Positions 8,347 to 17,204 of a stretch of DNA of 64,000 bases are shown here, one piece after another. Position 1 is the first letter of the stretch. Each line of letters opens with the position of its first letter. The translations under genes and the position numbers were made by a program. This DNA is from JADZAI01 sp047602465. GTDB lineage: Bacteria; Pseudomonadota; Alphaproteobacteria; Micropepsales; Micropepsaceae. The notes below the pieces were generated by a model that did no database searches, was not told the DNA's origin, and worked only from the letters and a program-made list of their open reading frames with translations. The stretch lies in NCBI GenBank assembly GCA_047602465.1, contig JASGHF010000001.1, forward strand, positions 372,001 through 436,000. Reading direction: 5' to 3'.

Positions 8347-9326
8347 GCCGCGTTGAGTTCGATCCTGTTCCGGCCGCCGGTCTTGGCGCGATAAAGCGCT
8401 GCGTCGGCGCGGGCGACGACGTTCGATGCGTGGATATCGGTGAATTCAAGTTCCGCCGCGCCGATGCTGACGCTGAGCCGCCAGCGGCCACCAAGTTCGG
8501 AGACGTCGAGACCTTCGACTTCCTGGCGCACGCGCTCCAGCACGCCTGCGGCTTCCGTGAGGCCGGTATTGGGCAGGATCGCCAGGAATTCCTCGCCGCC
8601 GTAACGCCCCAGATGATCGGAGGCGCGCAGGACGCGGCGGCAAACGGGGCCGATCGCCCGCAGCACGGCGTCGCCGGCGGGATGGCCGAAGCCGTCATTG
8701 ATCGACTTGAAGCGGTCGACATCGATCATCGCGAGGGTAAGCGGCTGACCGAGACGGCGGGCGCGCGCCAGTTCGCGGTGCGCGATGTCATCCGTCATGC
8801 GGCGGGTCATCAGCCCTGTCAAAACGTCCATGGCTGCGACGCGGCGCAGTTCCAGCTCGCCGACCACGATGGCGGCCATGTCTTTCAGCAATGCGTGGGA
8901 TTGCTTGTCGAAGCTGCGCGGCACGCGGTCCGCAAGGCACAGCGTGCCGACGCGGTGGCCGTTGGAGAGCATCAACGGAGCGCCCGCATAGAAACGGATG
9001 CCGTCCTCGCAGGTCACGGAAGGATTGTCGCTGAAGCGATCGTCTTCCTTCGCGTCGTCCACGACCATGACTTCGCTGCCCAGAATGGCGTGGGCGCAGA
9101 ACGGCTCCTCGCGCGGCGTCTCGGGATCGTCGATGCCGATCCTCGCCTTGAACCACTGGCGTTCGCTGTCGACCAGGCTGACGAGGCCGATGGGCATGCC
9201 GAAGGTCGCGCAGGCGATGCGGACGATGCGGTCATAGGTTTCGTCTGCCGGCGTATCGGTGATCTGGCAGGATTCCAGCGCCTGAAGACGCTCAGCCTCG
9301 TTCTCGGGGATTGCAGCTGCGGGCAT
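8343..9326 (-). CDS. GAF-GGDEF diguanylate cyclase
   Basis: Makes cyclic di-GMP from two GTP. The N-terminal GAF sensor spans about residues 25-160 (CATFGMPIGLVSLVD, then the EEPFCAHAIL type common to cytosolic GAF-GGDEF proteins). The GGDEF domain spans about 165-325 with an intact catalytic GGEEF and a product-inhibition I-site, RASD, placed five residues before it; GHPAGDAVLR and the C-terminal ADAALYRAK are also present, so the enzyme should be active and feedback-inhibited. No membrane segment, so cytoplasmic. 327 residues. It lies downstream of parC by 68 bases and converges with the bpt operon, sharing CTAG at the stops. Confidence 0.92.
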   Translation of the reverse strand: MPAAAIPENEAERLQALESCQITDTPADETYDRIVRIACATFGMPIGLVSLVDSERQWFKARIGIDDPETPREEPFCAHAILGSEVMVVDDAKEDDRFSDNPSVTCEDGIRFYAGAPLMLSNGHRVGTLCLADRVPRSFDKQSHALLKDMAAIVVGELELRRVAAMDVLTGLMTRRMTDDIAHRELARARRLGQPLTLAMIDVDRFKSINDGFGHPAGDAVLRAIGPVCRRVLRASDHLGRYGGEEFLAILPNTGLTEAAGVLERVRQEVEGLDVSELGGRWRLSVSIGAAELEFTDIHASNVVARADAALYRAKTGGRNRIELNAA

Positions 9327-9394
9327 GGCGGTTCCTCAAATCGAGGCCCCAGTCTGCCACCACACGGTTTTCCGTCGGTTAAACCTGACCGGCC

Positions 9395-11656
9395 TCAGAA
9401 CTCGCCGATGGGCGTAAACCGGTTGTTTTTCGGGAAACCCTTGGGCGCAAGACGGCCGGCGTGCGACCGCGCACCGCGCCAGTCCGACAGTTCCGAGGCC
9501 GTCCACACGCGGTTGTTGGAGTCCTTCAACCCCTCTTTCAGATTGAAAACCTTGGCGTCCACAAGACGGCCATCCTTGTATTTCTGGAGCGTCAGGCCCT
9601 TGCCGCGCGACATTTCGGGCAGTTCGCTGGAAGGGAAGACGACGACCTTCCGGTTCTCGCCGGACACCGCAATCGTGTCGCCCTCGGCCGTGATGCAGAC
9701 GCAGGCCTCTGCGCCATCCGCGACGTTCAGCACCTGCTTGCCTTTGCGGGTCATTGCGACGATTTCGTCCTCCGGCACGATGAACCCATGGCCGCTGCTG
9801 GCGGCGACCAGCAGCTTGCGTCCGGGCTTGTGGACGAACAGCGCGACGATGTCGGCGTCGTTCTCAAGGTCGATCAGCAGGCGGATCGGTTCGCCCATGC
9901 CGCGCCCGCCGGGCAGCTTGTCGCCGGCCAGCGTGTAGAAGCGGCCATTGGTGGCGAAGGCGATGATCTTGTCGGTGGTTTCGGCGTGGAAGAAGAACCG
10001 CCCGCGGTCGCCTTCCTTGAATTTCAGATCCGTCGATTTGTCGACATGGCCCTTCATCGCGCGGACCCACAGCTTGTCCGAACAGATCACGGTGATCGGT
10101 TCGCGTTCGATGAAGTGTTCTTCCGGCAGATCGTCGAGAACGGGCGCATCGGCGAACTGCGTGCGGCGCTTGCCCAGCGGCGTCTTCGACCCGAACTTCG
10201 CCTGGATGTCGGCGATCTCCTCGCCGACGCGCTTCCACTGAAGCTCGTCCGATCCCATCAGCTTTTTCAGCGCGGCGCCTTCGTCCTTCAGCGCCTTGTG
10301 CTCGGCCTTGATCTCCATCTCCTCCAGCTTGCGGAGATTCCTGAGACGCATGTTGAGGATGGCTTCGGCCTGGATGTCGGTCAGCTTGAAGGCCGAGATC
10401 AGCTTGGGCTTCGGCTCGTCCTCCTCGCGGATGATCCTGATGACCTTGTCGAGGTTCAGATAGGCGGCGAGGTGACCTTCGAGGATCTCCATGCGCCGCG
10501 CGATCTGCGCGAGCCGATGGCGCGAGCGGCGGCCCAGCACATCCTTGCGGTGGTCGAGATAGGCCTGCAGCGCTTCCTTCAGGCTCATCACGCGCGGCGC
10601 GCCGGTGGCGTCCAGCACGTTGAAGTTCAGGGGGAAGCGGCTTTCCAGCTCGGTCTGACGGAACAGCTGTTCCATCAGCATGTCGGGATCGACGGTGCGG
10701 GTTTTCGGCTCCAGCACGATGCGAAGGTCTTCCGCAGACTCGTCGCGGATATCCTCAAGAAGCGGCAGCTTCTTTTCCTGCAGCAGCGCGGCGACGCGCT
10801 CGATCAGCTTCGACTTCTGGACCTGATACGGGATCTCGGTGACGACGATCTGGTAGGAGCCGCGCGTGCCTTCTTCCTTGGTCCATCTGGCGCGGGTGCG
10901 GAACCCGCCGCGTCCCGTGCGATAGGCTTCCTCGATCGCCTCGCGGGTCTCCACGATGATGCCGCCGGTCGGAAAATCCGGCCCCTTGATGCGCGAGAGG
11001 ACCGAACGGTCCATCACGTCCTTGCCCTTCACCAAGGCGTCGACCATGAACTCCAGCGCGTCGCAGATCTCGCCGACATTATGCGGCGGGATCGACGTCG
11101 CCATGCCGACCGCGATCCCGGCCGCGCCGTTCGCGATGAGGTTCGGGAACGCCGCCGGCATGACGACCGGCTCTTCGTTTTCCTGATTATAGGTCTGGCG
11201 GAAATCGACCGCGTCCTCGCCGATGCCTTCCAGCATGGCGGTGGCGACGGCGGTCAGGCGCGCTTCGGTATAGCGATAGGCGGCGGCGTTATCGCCGTCG
11301 ATGGAGCCGAAATTCCCCTGCCCGTCGACGATCGGATAACGGACGGCGAAATCCTGCGCGAGGCGGACCATCGCGTCGTAGATCGATTGGTCGCCATGCG
11401 GGTGATATTTGCCGATCACCTCACCGACGACGCTCGCGCTCTTCTTGAAGGCCGAACCGGGCGAGAGATTGAGCTGCCCCATCGCGAACAGGATGCGGCG
11501 GTGAACCGGCTTCAGGCCGTCACGGACGTCCGGCAGCGCGCGCGCCGTGATGGTCGACAGCGCATAGGCGAGATAGCGCTCGCCCAGCGCCCGGGCGAGC
11601 GGTTCGTCGCGGATATCGTCAACGGGCGGCGGCGGCGGAGCGGCGGTTCGGGCCAT
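9395..11656 (-). CDS. parC: DNA topoisomerase IV subunit A
   Basis: Breaks and rejoins DNA with ParE to unlink daughter chromosomes. 753 residues. The breakage-reunion domain carries DGLKPVHRRIL (about 47), the quinolone-region KYHPHGDQSIYDAMVRLAQ (83-101) and the catalytic Tyr129 in AAYRYTEARL. The C-terminal beta-pinwheel is shorter than in GyrA and has SRGKGLTLQKYKDGRL instead of a GyrA box, which identifies ParC. The serine targeted by quinolones in E. coli ParC is Gln90 here and the acidic partner is Asp94. ATG 11656 is used; an in-frame TTG at 11665 has no better support. Last of the long housekeeping run. Confidence 0.95.
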   Translation of the reverse strand: MARTAAPPPPPVDDIRDEPLARALGERYLAYALSTITARALPDVRDGLKPVHRRILFAMGQLNLSPGSAFKKSASVVGEVIGKYHPHGDQSIYDAMVRLAQDFAVRYPIVDGQGNFGSIDGDNAAAYRYTEARLTAVATAMLEGIGEDAVDFRQTYNQENEEPVVMPAAFPNLIANGAAGIAVGMATSIPPHNVGEICDALEFMVDALVKGKDVMDRSVLSRIKGPDFPTGGIIVETREAIEEAYRTGRGGFRTRARWTKEEGTRGSYQIVVTEIPYQVQKSKLIERVAALLQEKKLPLLEDIRDESAEDLRIVLEPKTRTVDPDMLMEQLFRQTELESRFPLNFNVLDATGAPRVMSLKEALQAYLDHRKDVLGRRSRHRLAQIARRMEILEGHLAAYLNLDKVIRIIREEDEPKPKLISAFKLTDIQAEAILNMRLRNLRKLEEMEIKAEHKALKDEGAALKKLMGSDELQWKRVGEEIADIQAKFGSKTPLGKRRTQFADAPVLDDLPEEHFIEREPITVICSDKLWVRAMKGHVDKSTDLKFKEGDRGRFFFHAETTDKIIAFATNGRFYTLAGDKLPGGRGMGEPIRLLIDLENDADIVALFVHKPGRKLLVAASSGHGFIVPEDEIVAMTRKGKQVLNVADGAEACVCITAEGDTIAVSGENRKVVVFPSSELPEMSRGKGLTLQKYKDGRLVDAKVFNLKEGLKDSNNRVWTASELSDWRGARSHAGRLAPKGFPKNNRFTPIGEF

Positions 11657-11725
11657 ACGAATCAATCAGTTGGCGGGACTGACAGCGGATAACCGCCCCC
11701 TGCCCGCCCCGTCCAGCGGCTCGGA

Positions 11726-12742
11726 TCAGCGGACGGAAATCACGATCTTGCCGATATGGCGGGCGGCCTTGAGATGCTCGAACGCGGCCCGGGCTTCACC
11801 GAACGGGAACACCTTGTCGATCACCGGTTTCAGGCGCCCCCCGGCCACCACGCGCGCGAGGTCTTCCAGACCGGCACGGTCGCCCACGCCAATGGCGCGG
11901 ACGGTCGCGCCGCTGCCCTTCAGCTGGAAATAGTCCATGCCGGGGTTATCGGTGCTGAGGAAGCCGACCAGCACGACTTCACCGCCCCAGCGCACCGCCG
12001 TCAGCGACTGGTTGATGGTCCCGGCGCCGCCCACCTCGACCACGCAGTCGACGCCGAGGCCGCCGGTCACCTGTTTCTTCACATGCGCGCCCCAGTCCGC
12101 GATCTCGGCATAGTTCACCACATGGTCGGCCCCGAGCGCCCTCAAGACTTCACCCTTTCGGGCGCTCGAGGTGGTGGAGATCACCGTCGCACCGAGCAGC
12201 TTGGCGAGCTGCACCGTGAAGACCGGCACGCCGCCGGTGCCCAGCGTCAACACGGTCTGGCCGGCGCGGATCGGCGGGTTCCCCGAAAGCGAGGTCCAGG
12301 CGGTCAGGCCCGCGCAGGGCAGCGTGCTGGCGTCCTCGAACGACATGCCCGGCGGCACGGCGACCAGCGCCTCCTGCGAGCAGAGCTTGTATTCGGCGAG
12401 CCAGCCATCCTGATGGCTGCCATAGACTTCACTGCCCATGGTCCGGTGCGGGCGGCCGCCGAACCAGCGCGGGTGGAACGTGCTCATCACACGGTCCCCC
12501 GGCTTCCACGCCGTCACGCCCTCTCCCACGGCCACGACTTCACCGGCCGCATCGCTGCACGGAACCAGGCCCGCCTTCACAGCGTGGACGTAGTTGCCCA
12601 GCACCACAGACAGATCCCGGTAGTTCAGCGACACGGCGTGGATACGCACGACGACTTCACCGCGCTGCGGCGCCGGTTCCGCCTCGTCGTGGAGCGTCAG
12701 ATCATCAATGCCGGTGAGGCGGTCGAAGCGGTAGGTCTTCAT
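11726..12742 (-). CDS. zinc-type/quinone-oxidoreductase-like alcohol dehydrogenase (MDR superfamily)
   Basis: NAD(P)-dependent medium-chain dehydrogenase of 338 residues. The N-terminal GroES-like domain has SLNYRDLSVVLGNY and VPCSDAAGEVVAVGEGV; the Rossmann segment has TLGTGGVPVFTVQLAKLLGA with STTSSARKGEVLRALGADHVVNY. The usual catalytic-zinc cysteine and structural-zinc cysteine quartet are not evident, so it fits the COG0604 quinone-reductase-like branch better than classical alcohol dehydrogenases. Substrate unknown. Its start overlaps the recO stop (ATGA, 12739-12742), so it travels with the rnc-era-recO operon although it is not part of that pathway. Confidence 0.85.
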   Translation of the reverse strand: MKTYRFDRLTGIDDLTLHDEAEPAPQRGEVVVRIHAVSLNYRDLSVVLGNYVHAVKAGLVPCSDAAGEVVAVGEGVTAWKPGDRVMSTFHPRWFGGRPHRTMGSEVYGSHQDGWLAEYKLCSQEALVAVPPGMSFEDASTLPCAGLTAWTSLSGNPPIRAGQTVLTLGTGGVPVFTVQLAKLLGATVISTTSSARKGEVLRALGADHVVNYAEIADWGAHVKKQVTGGLGVDCVVEVGGAGTINQSLTAVRWGGEVVLVGFLSTDNPGMDYFQLKGSGATVRAIGVGDRAGLEDLARVVAGGRLKPVIDKVFPFGEARAAFEHLKAARHIGKIVISVR

Positions 12743-13488
12743 GACTTTCGATTCAAAATCGACTTGGTGACGAGGTCAACAAAGATGCCCCGGGCCTGCG
12801 GCACTTCACGCCGGTGCGGGCCGAGCACGGACTGGTGCAGGAAATGCCCGGTCAACCGAAGCCCCTCCCCAATCGCCGCCCCGTCCGGGTCTCCCGCCTG
12901 CGACCCCAGCAGAAAACCGGGCAGGCGCAGCAGCCGGTCGCCATAGGGCGCAGCAGCATCACGCGAGACGGCGCGCCCGGTGCGGGGCGATACATGGGTA
13001 AGATCGTCGGTGACGCCCGTGGCCGCACAACTCCCAAGGTCCAGGCCGAAGCCGAGATCCTGGATCAGCCCCAGCTCCCACTTCACATAAACCGCCGCCC
13101 CGATCGACAGCGATCCGCCCGTCAACGCCTCCACGAGCACCCGCGTCGCCTCGAACACATTGGGATGCGGTTCGCGTTCGGGCAGCGAGACCGATGCCAC
13201 GGCTGCGGTCGCCGCGAGGCCGGCCAACGCAGCCTGACTGTCGAGCGCCAGGGCGGCATAGGGCCGGGCGAGTTCCAGCGTGTAGTTCCCGAGTTGATCG
13301 GTGAGGCGCGCGCGCCATTCGACGGCGACGAGGTTTCCGGTCTGGATCTCGGCACGGCGGGCGCGGGCCATGCCGCCCTTCATGAGGCCGAGATGCCGGC
13401 CGTGGCGCTCGGTGAGGATATCGAGGATCGCGTCGGACTCGCCGAAGCGGGCGGCCGAGAGCACGAACCCCTGATCCTGCCAGTCCAT
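12739..13488 (-). CDS. recO: DNA repair protein RecO
   Basis: RecFOR-pathway mediator that helps load RecA on SSB-coated single strands. 249 residues, the usual size. The N-terminal OB-fold opens MDWQDQGFVLSAARFGESDAI and continues with GRHLGLMKGGMARARRAEIQTG; a helical C-terminal domain follows (KWELGLIQDLGFGLDLGSCAATG), where the cysteine pair of many RecO zinc sites is reduced to a single Cys. It follows era by 46 bases, the conserved rnc-era-recO order. Confidence 0.92.
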   Translation of the reverse strand: MDWQDQGFVLSAARFGESDAILDILTERHGRHLGLMKGGMARARRAEIQTGNLVAVEWRARLTDQLGNYTLELARPYAALALDSQAALAGLAATAAVASVSLPEREPHPNVFEATRVLVEALTGGSLSIGAAVYVKWELGLIQDLGFGLDLGSCAATGVTDDLTHVSPRTGRAVSRDAAAPYGDRLLRLPGFLLGSQAGDPDGAAIGEGLRLTGHFLHQSVLGPHRREVPQARGIFVDLVTKSILNRKS

Positions 13489-13534
13489 CTCAGCCTATTT
13501 CACAAGATGAGATTATCGCCGCAATCATTTGATC

Positions 13535-14459
13535 TTACGACTTAAAGTCGATTCCGATCTCGTCATAGACGCCGCGCTCGTCGGCCCAGCCCGACTTCAC
13601 CTTCACGTTGAGGAAGAGGTGGACCGTGCGGTCCAGCGCCGCGCCGATCTGTTTGCGGGCGGCCGCGCCGATGGCCTTCAGCGTTGCGCCGGCCTTGCCG
13701 ATGACGATGGGCTTCTGGCCGTCGCGGTCGACCATGATGACCTGGTCGATCTTCACCGATCCGTCCTTACGCTCCTCCCACCCTTCGGTGGTGACGTGGA
13801 TGGCGTATGGAAGCTCGTCGTGCAGGCGCAGATAGATTCTGCTCGCGGGTGATCTCGGCGGCCAGCATGCGGCCGGTAATGTCGGCGGTCTGGTCTTCCG
13901 GGAAGAACCACGGGCCGGGTTCTGCCTTCGAGGCCAGCCAGGCGCGCAGGCGGTCGACGCCGCTCCCCTTGGTCGCCGAAATCATGAAGGTCTCGTCGAA
14001 GGCGAAGGCGGCATTCAGCCTGCCGGCGAGTTCCAGAAGCCTCTCCCGCTTCAGGGCATCGACCTTGTTGAGTACCAGGGTCGCCTTGCGCCCCTGTCCC
14101 TTCAGACCCTCAAGGATGCGATCGGTATCCTGTGCGCCGAGGCCCGTAGGCCTCGCATCGAGATCGGCGGCATCGACGATGACCATCACGGCGTCGGCGT
14201 CTTCCGCCCCCGCCCAGGCCGCGCCCACCATGGCGCGATCAAGCTTGCGCTTGGGCGCGAAGATGCCGGGCGTGTCGACCAGCACGATCTGGGCGTCGCC
14301 TTCCATCATCACGCCGCGCACGCGCATCCGCGTCGTCTGCACCTTGTGCGTGACGATGGTGATCTTGGCGCCGACCAGCCGGTTCACCAGCGTGGACTTG
14401 CCGGCATTCGGCGCGCCGATGACCGCCACGACGGCGGAACGGGTTGCGGGCTTGCTCAC
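13535..14459 (-). CDS. era: GTPase Era, apparent +1 frameshift
   Basis: Essential GTPase for 16S rRNA maturation and 30S assembly. The G domain is intact: P-loop GAPNAGKST, G3 DTPGIF, G4 NKVD. The frame breaks in the linker to the KH domain; removing one base of the TT at 13837-13838 (plus strand) turns REQNLSAPA into REQIYLRLHDELPYAI, an exact Era reading, and joins the KH domain (VKIDQVIMVDRDGQKPIVIGKAG) to the stop at 13535. Length is 925 bases (3n+1), about 307 residues when repaired. Because Era is usually essential, an error in the sequence is more likely than a null allele. GTG start at 14459 overlaps the rnc stop (GTGA). Confidence 0.92.
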
Positions 14460-15130
14460 TTCACGCCTTTCAGTTGGGCCAACAGGGCTGCGGCGGCATT
14501 ACGTTCCGCCTCGCGCTTGGATGCGCCTTCCCCGCGCGCGGCGCCAGCCCCTTCAACCACGACCTCGACCACGAAATGGGGCGCGTGGGCGGGGCCGGAA
14601 CTGTCGATGGTCGTGTAGGCCGGCAGAACCCGGCCCAGATCTTCTCGGGCCTGCGCCCATTGCTGGAGCTCGGATTTGATGTCGGTCGCCACATTCACGC
14701 TGGCGTCGAACTCCGCCGCCCATTCCTTGAGGATGAAGCGGGACGCCGCCTCCAGCCCGCCATCGAGATAGAGCGCCGCGATCACCGCCTCGCAGGCGTT
14801 GCCGACGAGGCTGATGCGCGCCGTGCCGGTCCGCATCCGCTCGCCGGGCGCGAGCTTCAGATGCGGGATGAGGCCGATCGCCTCGCCGATCCTGGCGCAG
14901 GTATCCTTGCGGACCAGCGCGTTCAGGCGGATCGCCAGTTCGCCTTCCGAAACCGCCGGAAAACGGGAGATCAGTTCGCCCGCGACGACGAGGCCGAGAA
15001 CCCGGTCGCCCAGAAACTCGAGCCGTTCATTGGAACGCGCCCCGGCCGCGCTGGCATGGGTTAGCGCGAGGTTCAGAAGATCCTTGGACGCGAAACGATG
15101 CCCCAGCCGGGTCTGCAGCTCGCCGCTCAT
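14456..15130 (-). CDS. rnc: ribonuclease III
   Basis: Cleaves double-stranded RNA in rRNA processing and mRNA decay. The catalytic domain carries the signature NERLEFLGDRVLGL with the conserved acidic residues, and a second acidic helix near residue 115; the dsRNA-binding domain is at the C-terminus (GEGASKREAERNAAAALL). 224 residues from ATG 15130, which overlaps the lepB stop (ATGA, 15127-15130); a longer in-frame start at 15175 would lie inside lepB and adds no conserved sequence. Confidence 0.95.
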   Translation of the reverse strand: MSGELQTRLGHRFASKDLLNLALTHASAAGARSNERLEFLGDRVLGLVVAGELISRFPAVSEGELAIRLNALVRKDTCARIGEAIGLIPHLKLAPGERMRTGTARISLVGNACEAVIAALYLDGGLEAASRFILKEWAAEFDASVNVATDIKSELQQWAQAREDLGRVLPAYTTIDSSGPAHAPHFVVEVVVEGAGAARGEGASKREAERNAAAALLAQLKGVK

Positions 15131-15903
15131 CGAAGGCTCCGGAAAACCCGCTCCCAGCGCACGGCGCCGGGCCACTTCCAGATTTCAAAGAAGCCGGCCG
15201 AGCCATCAGCCGAGAAGAAGATCGCGTCGGCGCGACCCACAAGGTTTTCGTAGGGCACGGTGCCAACGTCGTCCGAACGGCTGTCGGTGGAGTTGTCGCG
15301 GTTGTCGCCCATCATGAAGTAGTGCCCCTCCGGCACCACATATTCCCCTGTGTTGTCGCCGGCGCTGGCCTCGTACATGTCGATGATGTCGTGGGTGCGC
15401 CCGCCGGGCAGCGTCTCGCGATAGCGCCGCGCCTCGGTCTTGACGCCGAACGGGCCGTCAACCTCGACCGTGCCGACCAGGCTTTGCGTCGCCGCTTCAC
15501 CGTTGATGTAGAGGATGCCGCCATGCACGCGGATATGGTCGCCGGGCATGCCGACGACGCGCTTGATGTAGTCGGTGGCGTTGTCGCGCGGCAGCTTGAA
15601 GACGACGATATCGCCCCGCTCCGGCTCCGCCCCGAAAATGCGGCCCGAGAAAAGCGGAAGGTCGAGCGGCAGGGAATAGCGGCTGTAGCCGTAGGCGAAT
15701 TTGTTCACCCACACATAATCGCCGACCACCAGGGTATCGATCATCGAGCCGCTGGGGATGTTGAACGGCTGCCACAGGAATGTGCGCACGCCGATCACCA
15801 GAAGCAGGGCGTAAATCAGCGTCTTGGCGACTTCGGCCAGCAAACGGGGCTGGCGGCGCAGCGTTGCGGAATCTTCCAGGGTCATGGTCTCAGGCGGGCG
15901 CAT
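15127..15903 (-). CDS. lepB: signal peptidase I, second copy of tandem pair
   Basis: Inner-membrane protease that cleaves Sec and Tat signal peptides. One N-terminal membrane segment (about residues 24-44, TLIYALLLVIGVRTFLW), the catalytic serine motif NIPSGSMIDTLVVGD (Ser about 53), the general-base lysine motif DYIKRVVGMPGD, and the late-box GDNRDNSTDSR. 258 residues. It lies 31 bases after a closely related lepB gene and is coupled to rnc. It differs from the first copy in lacking the basic N-terminal KKPRKKRGW stretch and in ending with SAGFFEIWKW. Start may be ATG 15903 or ATG 15885. Confidence 0.92.
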   Translation of the reverse strand: MRPPETMTLEDSATLRRQPRLLAEVAKTLIYALLLVIGVRTFLWQPFNIPSGSMIDTLVVGDYVWVNKFAYGYSRYSLPLDLPLFSGRIFGAEPERGDIVVFKLPRDNATDYIKRVVGMPGDHIRVHGGILYINGEAATQSLVGTVEVDGPFGVKTEARRYRETLPGGRTHDIIDMYEASAGDNTGEYVVPEGHYFMMGDNRDNSTDSRSDDVGTVPYENLVGRADAIFFSADGSAGFFEIWKWPGAVRWERVFRSLR

Positions 15904-15934
15904 GCCGCCCGATACGACACTCTACCAGATTCCC

Positions 15935-16726
15935 TCAATCGATCGCCTGAAAGAGCCGGTCCCAGCGAATGGCGAACGGCCAGTTCCAGACCTCGTACCA
16001 CTCGGCCTTGGACGAGTCCCAGGACGGAAAAATGCGGTCGGCGCGACCGACGAGGTTCTCATAGGGCACATAGCCGACACCGCTCGCGACCGGCCAGCGG
16101 CTGTCGATCGAGTTGTCGCGGTTATCGCCCATCATGAAGTAGTGGCCGGCCGGCACGACATATTCGGCGGTGTTGTCAGGGTCGACGCCATAGGATGGGC
16201 GACCGCCCGGCTCCTGCAGCACGTAGTGCGAAACGCCGTTCGGCAGGGTTTCGCGATATTTCAAAACTTTACGGCTGGAGCGGCCGCTTTCGGTCGGCAC
16301 CTCGACCTCGCCGATCAGCTCGGTCTTCGCCGCCGTGCCGTTGATGTAGAGGATGCCCTCCTTCACCTGGATCCGGTCACCCGGCAGTCCGACGAGGCGC
16401 TTGATGTAGTCGGTCGAGTTGTCGCGCGGCAGCTTGAAGACGATGACATCGCCAAGCTCAGGCTCCGAACCCCAGATCCGGCCCTCGAAAATGTCAGGGC
16501 TGAACGGGATCGAGTGCTTGGAGTAGCCGTAGGAGAATTTCGTCACCCAGACGAAGTCGCCGACCAGTAGCGTATCCACCATCGAGGCCGAGGGAATTCG
16601 GAACGGCTGAAACAGGAACGAGTAGACACCCACAACCAGCGCCAGCGGATAGACGAAGGTCGAGATGATCTCGTGGAACCATCCGCGTTTCTTACGCGGC
16701 TTCTTGGCGGAAATGACGTCGGTCAA
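15935..16726 (-). CDS. lepB: signal peptidase I, first copy of tandem pair
   Basis: Signal peptidase I with a basic cytosolic N-terminus (AKKPRKKRGW), a single membrane segment (STFVYPLALVVGVYSFLF), catalytic serine in RIPSASMVDTLLVGD, lysine in DYIKRLVGLPGD and the GDNRDNSIDSR box. All catalytic residues are present, so both tandem copies should be active. The start is uncertain: TTG 16726 gives MTDVISAKK; TTG 16774 would extend it by 16 residues; neither has a good ribosome site. It follows acpS by about 70 bases. Confidence 0.9.
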   Translation of the reverse strand: MTDVISAKKPRKKRGWFHEIISTFVYPLALVVGVYSFLFQPFRIPSASMVDTLLVGDFVWVTKFSYGYSKHSIPFSPDIFEGRIWGSEPELGDVIVFKLPRDNSTDYIKRLVGLPGDRIQVKEGILYINGTAAKTELIGEVEVPTESGRSSRKVLKYRETLPNGVSHYVLQEPGGRPSYGVDPDNTAEYVVPAGHYFMMGDNRDNSIDSRWPVASGVGYVPYENLVGRADRIFPSWDSSKAEWYEVWNWPFAIRWDRLFQAID

Positions 16727-16796
16727 GCGCACTCGGGTCCTGTGTCGCGGCGCGGCGCGCCTGCTGCTGCCCAAGAAACCCGGCTCTGCGAGCGGG

Positions 16797-17204
16797 TCAA
16801 GGGGCGGCTGCGGGAACGGCGACGATCATCACGAAGGCTTGCGCCAGCGGATACTCGTCCGTGAGGGTGATATGGAAGTCAGCTTTCATGCCCGGCGGCG
16901 TCATTTCGGCCAGCCGGGCCGCCGCGCCGCCGGTCAGCGCCAGGGTTGGACGGCCGGACGGCGTATTTACCACGCCGATATCCTTGGCGTAGACGCCCCG
17001 ACGGAACCCGGTTCCGAGCGCCTTGGAGGCCGCCTCCTTGGCGGCGAACCGCTTTGCGTAGCTGCCGGCGCGCTGGGCGCGGCGTTCCGACCGGCGTTTC
17101 TCGATCTCGGTGAAGTTGCGCTCAATGAAGCGGTCGCCGAACCGCTCCAGCGTCTTTTCAATGCGACGAATATCGCAAAGGTCGTTGCCGATCCCCAGGA
17201 TCAT
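16797..17204 (-). CDS. acpS: holo-[acyl-carrier-protein] synthase
   Basis: Transfers 4'-phosphopantetheine from CoA to apo-ACP for fatty-acid synthesis. 135 residues. The N-terminal MILGIGNDLCDIRRIEKTLE holds the Mg-binding Asp, and KRFAAKEAASKALGTGF holds the second conserved Glu/Lys patch. The Ala/Pro-rich tail is unremarkable. ATG overlaps the pdxJ stop (ATGA, 17201-17204), the usual pdxJ-acpS pairing. Confidence 0.95.
   Translation of the reverse strand: MILGIGNDLCDIRRIEKTLERFGDRFIERNFTEIEKRRSERRAQRAGSYAKRFAAKEAASKALGTGFRRGVYAKDIGVVNTPSGRPTLALTGGAAARLAEMTPPGMKADFHITLTDEYPLAQAFVMIVAVPAAAP

Noticed and set aside
9461..11692. A 743-codon plus-strand frame opposite parC
   Set aside because: Same shadow effect; parC explains the sequence fully.
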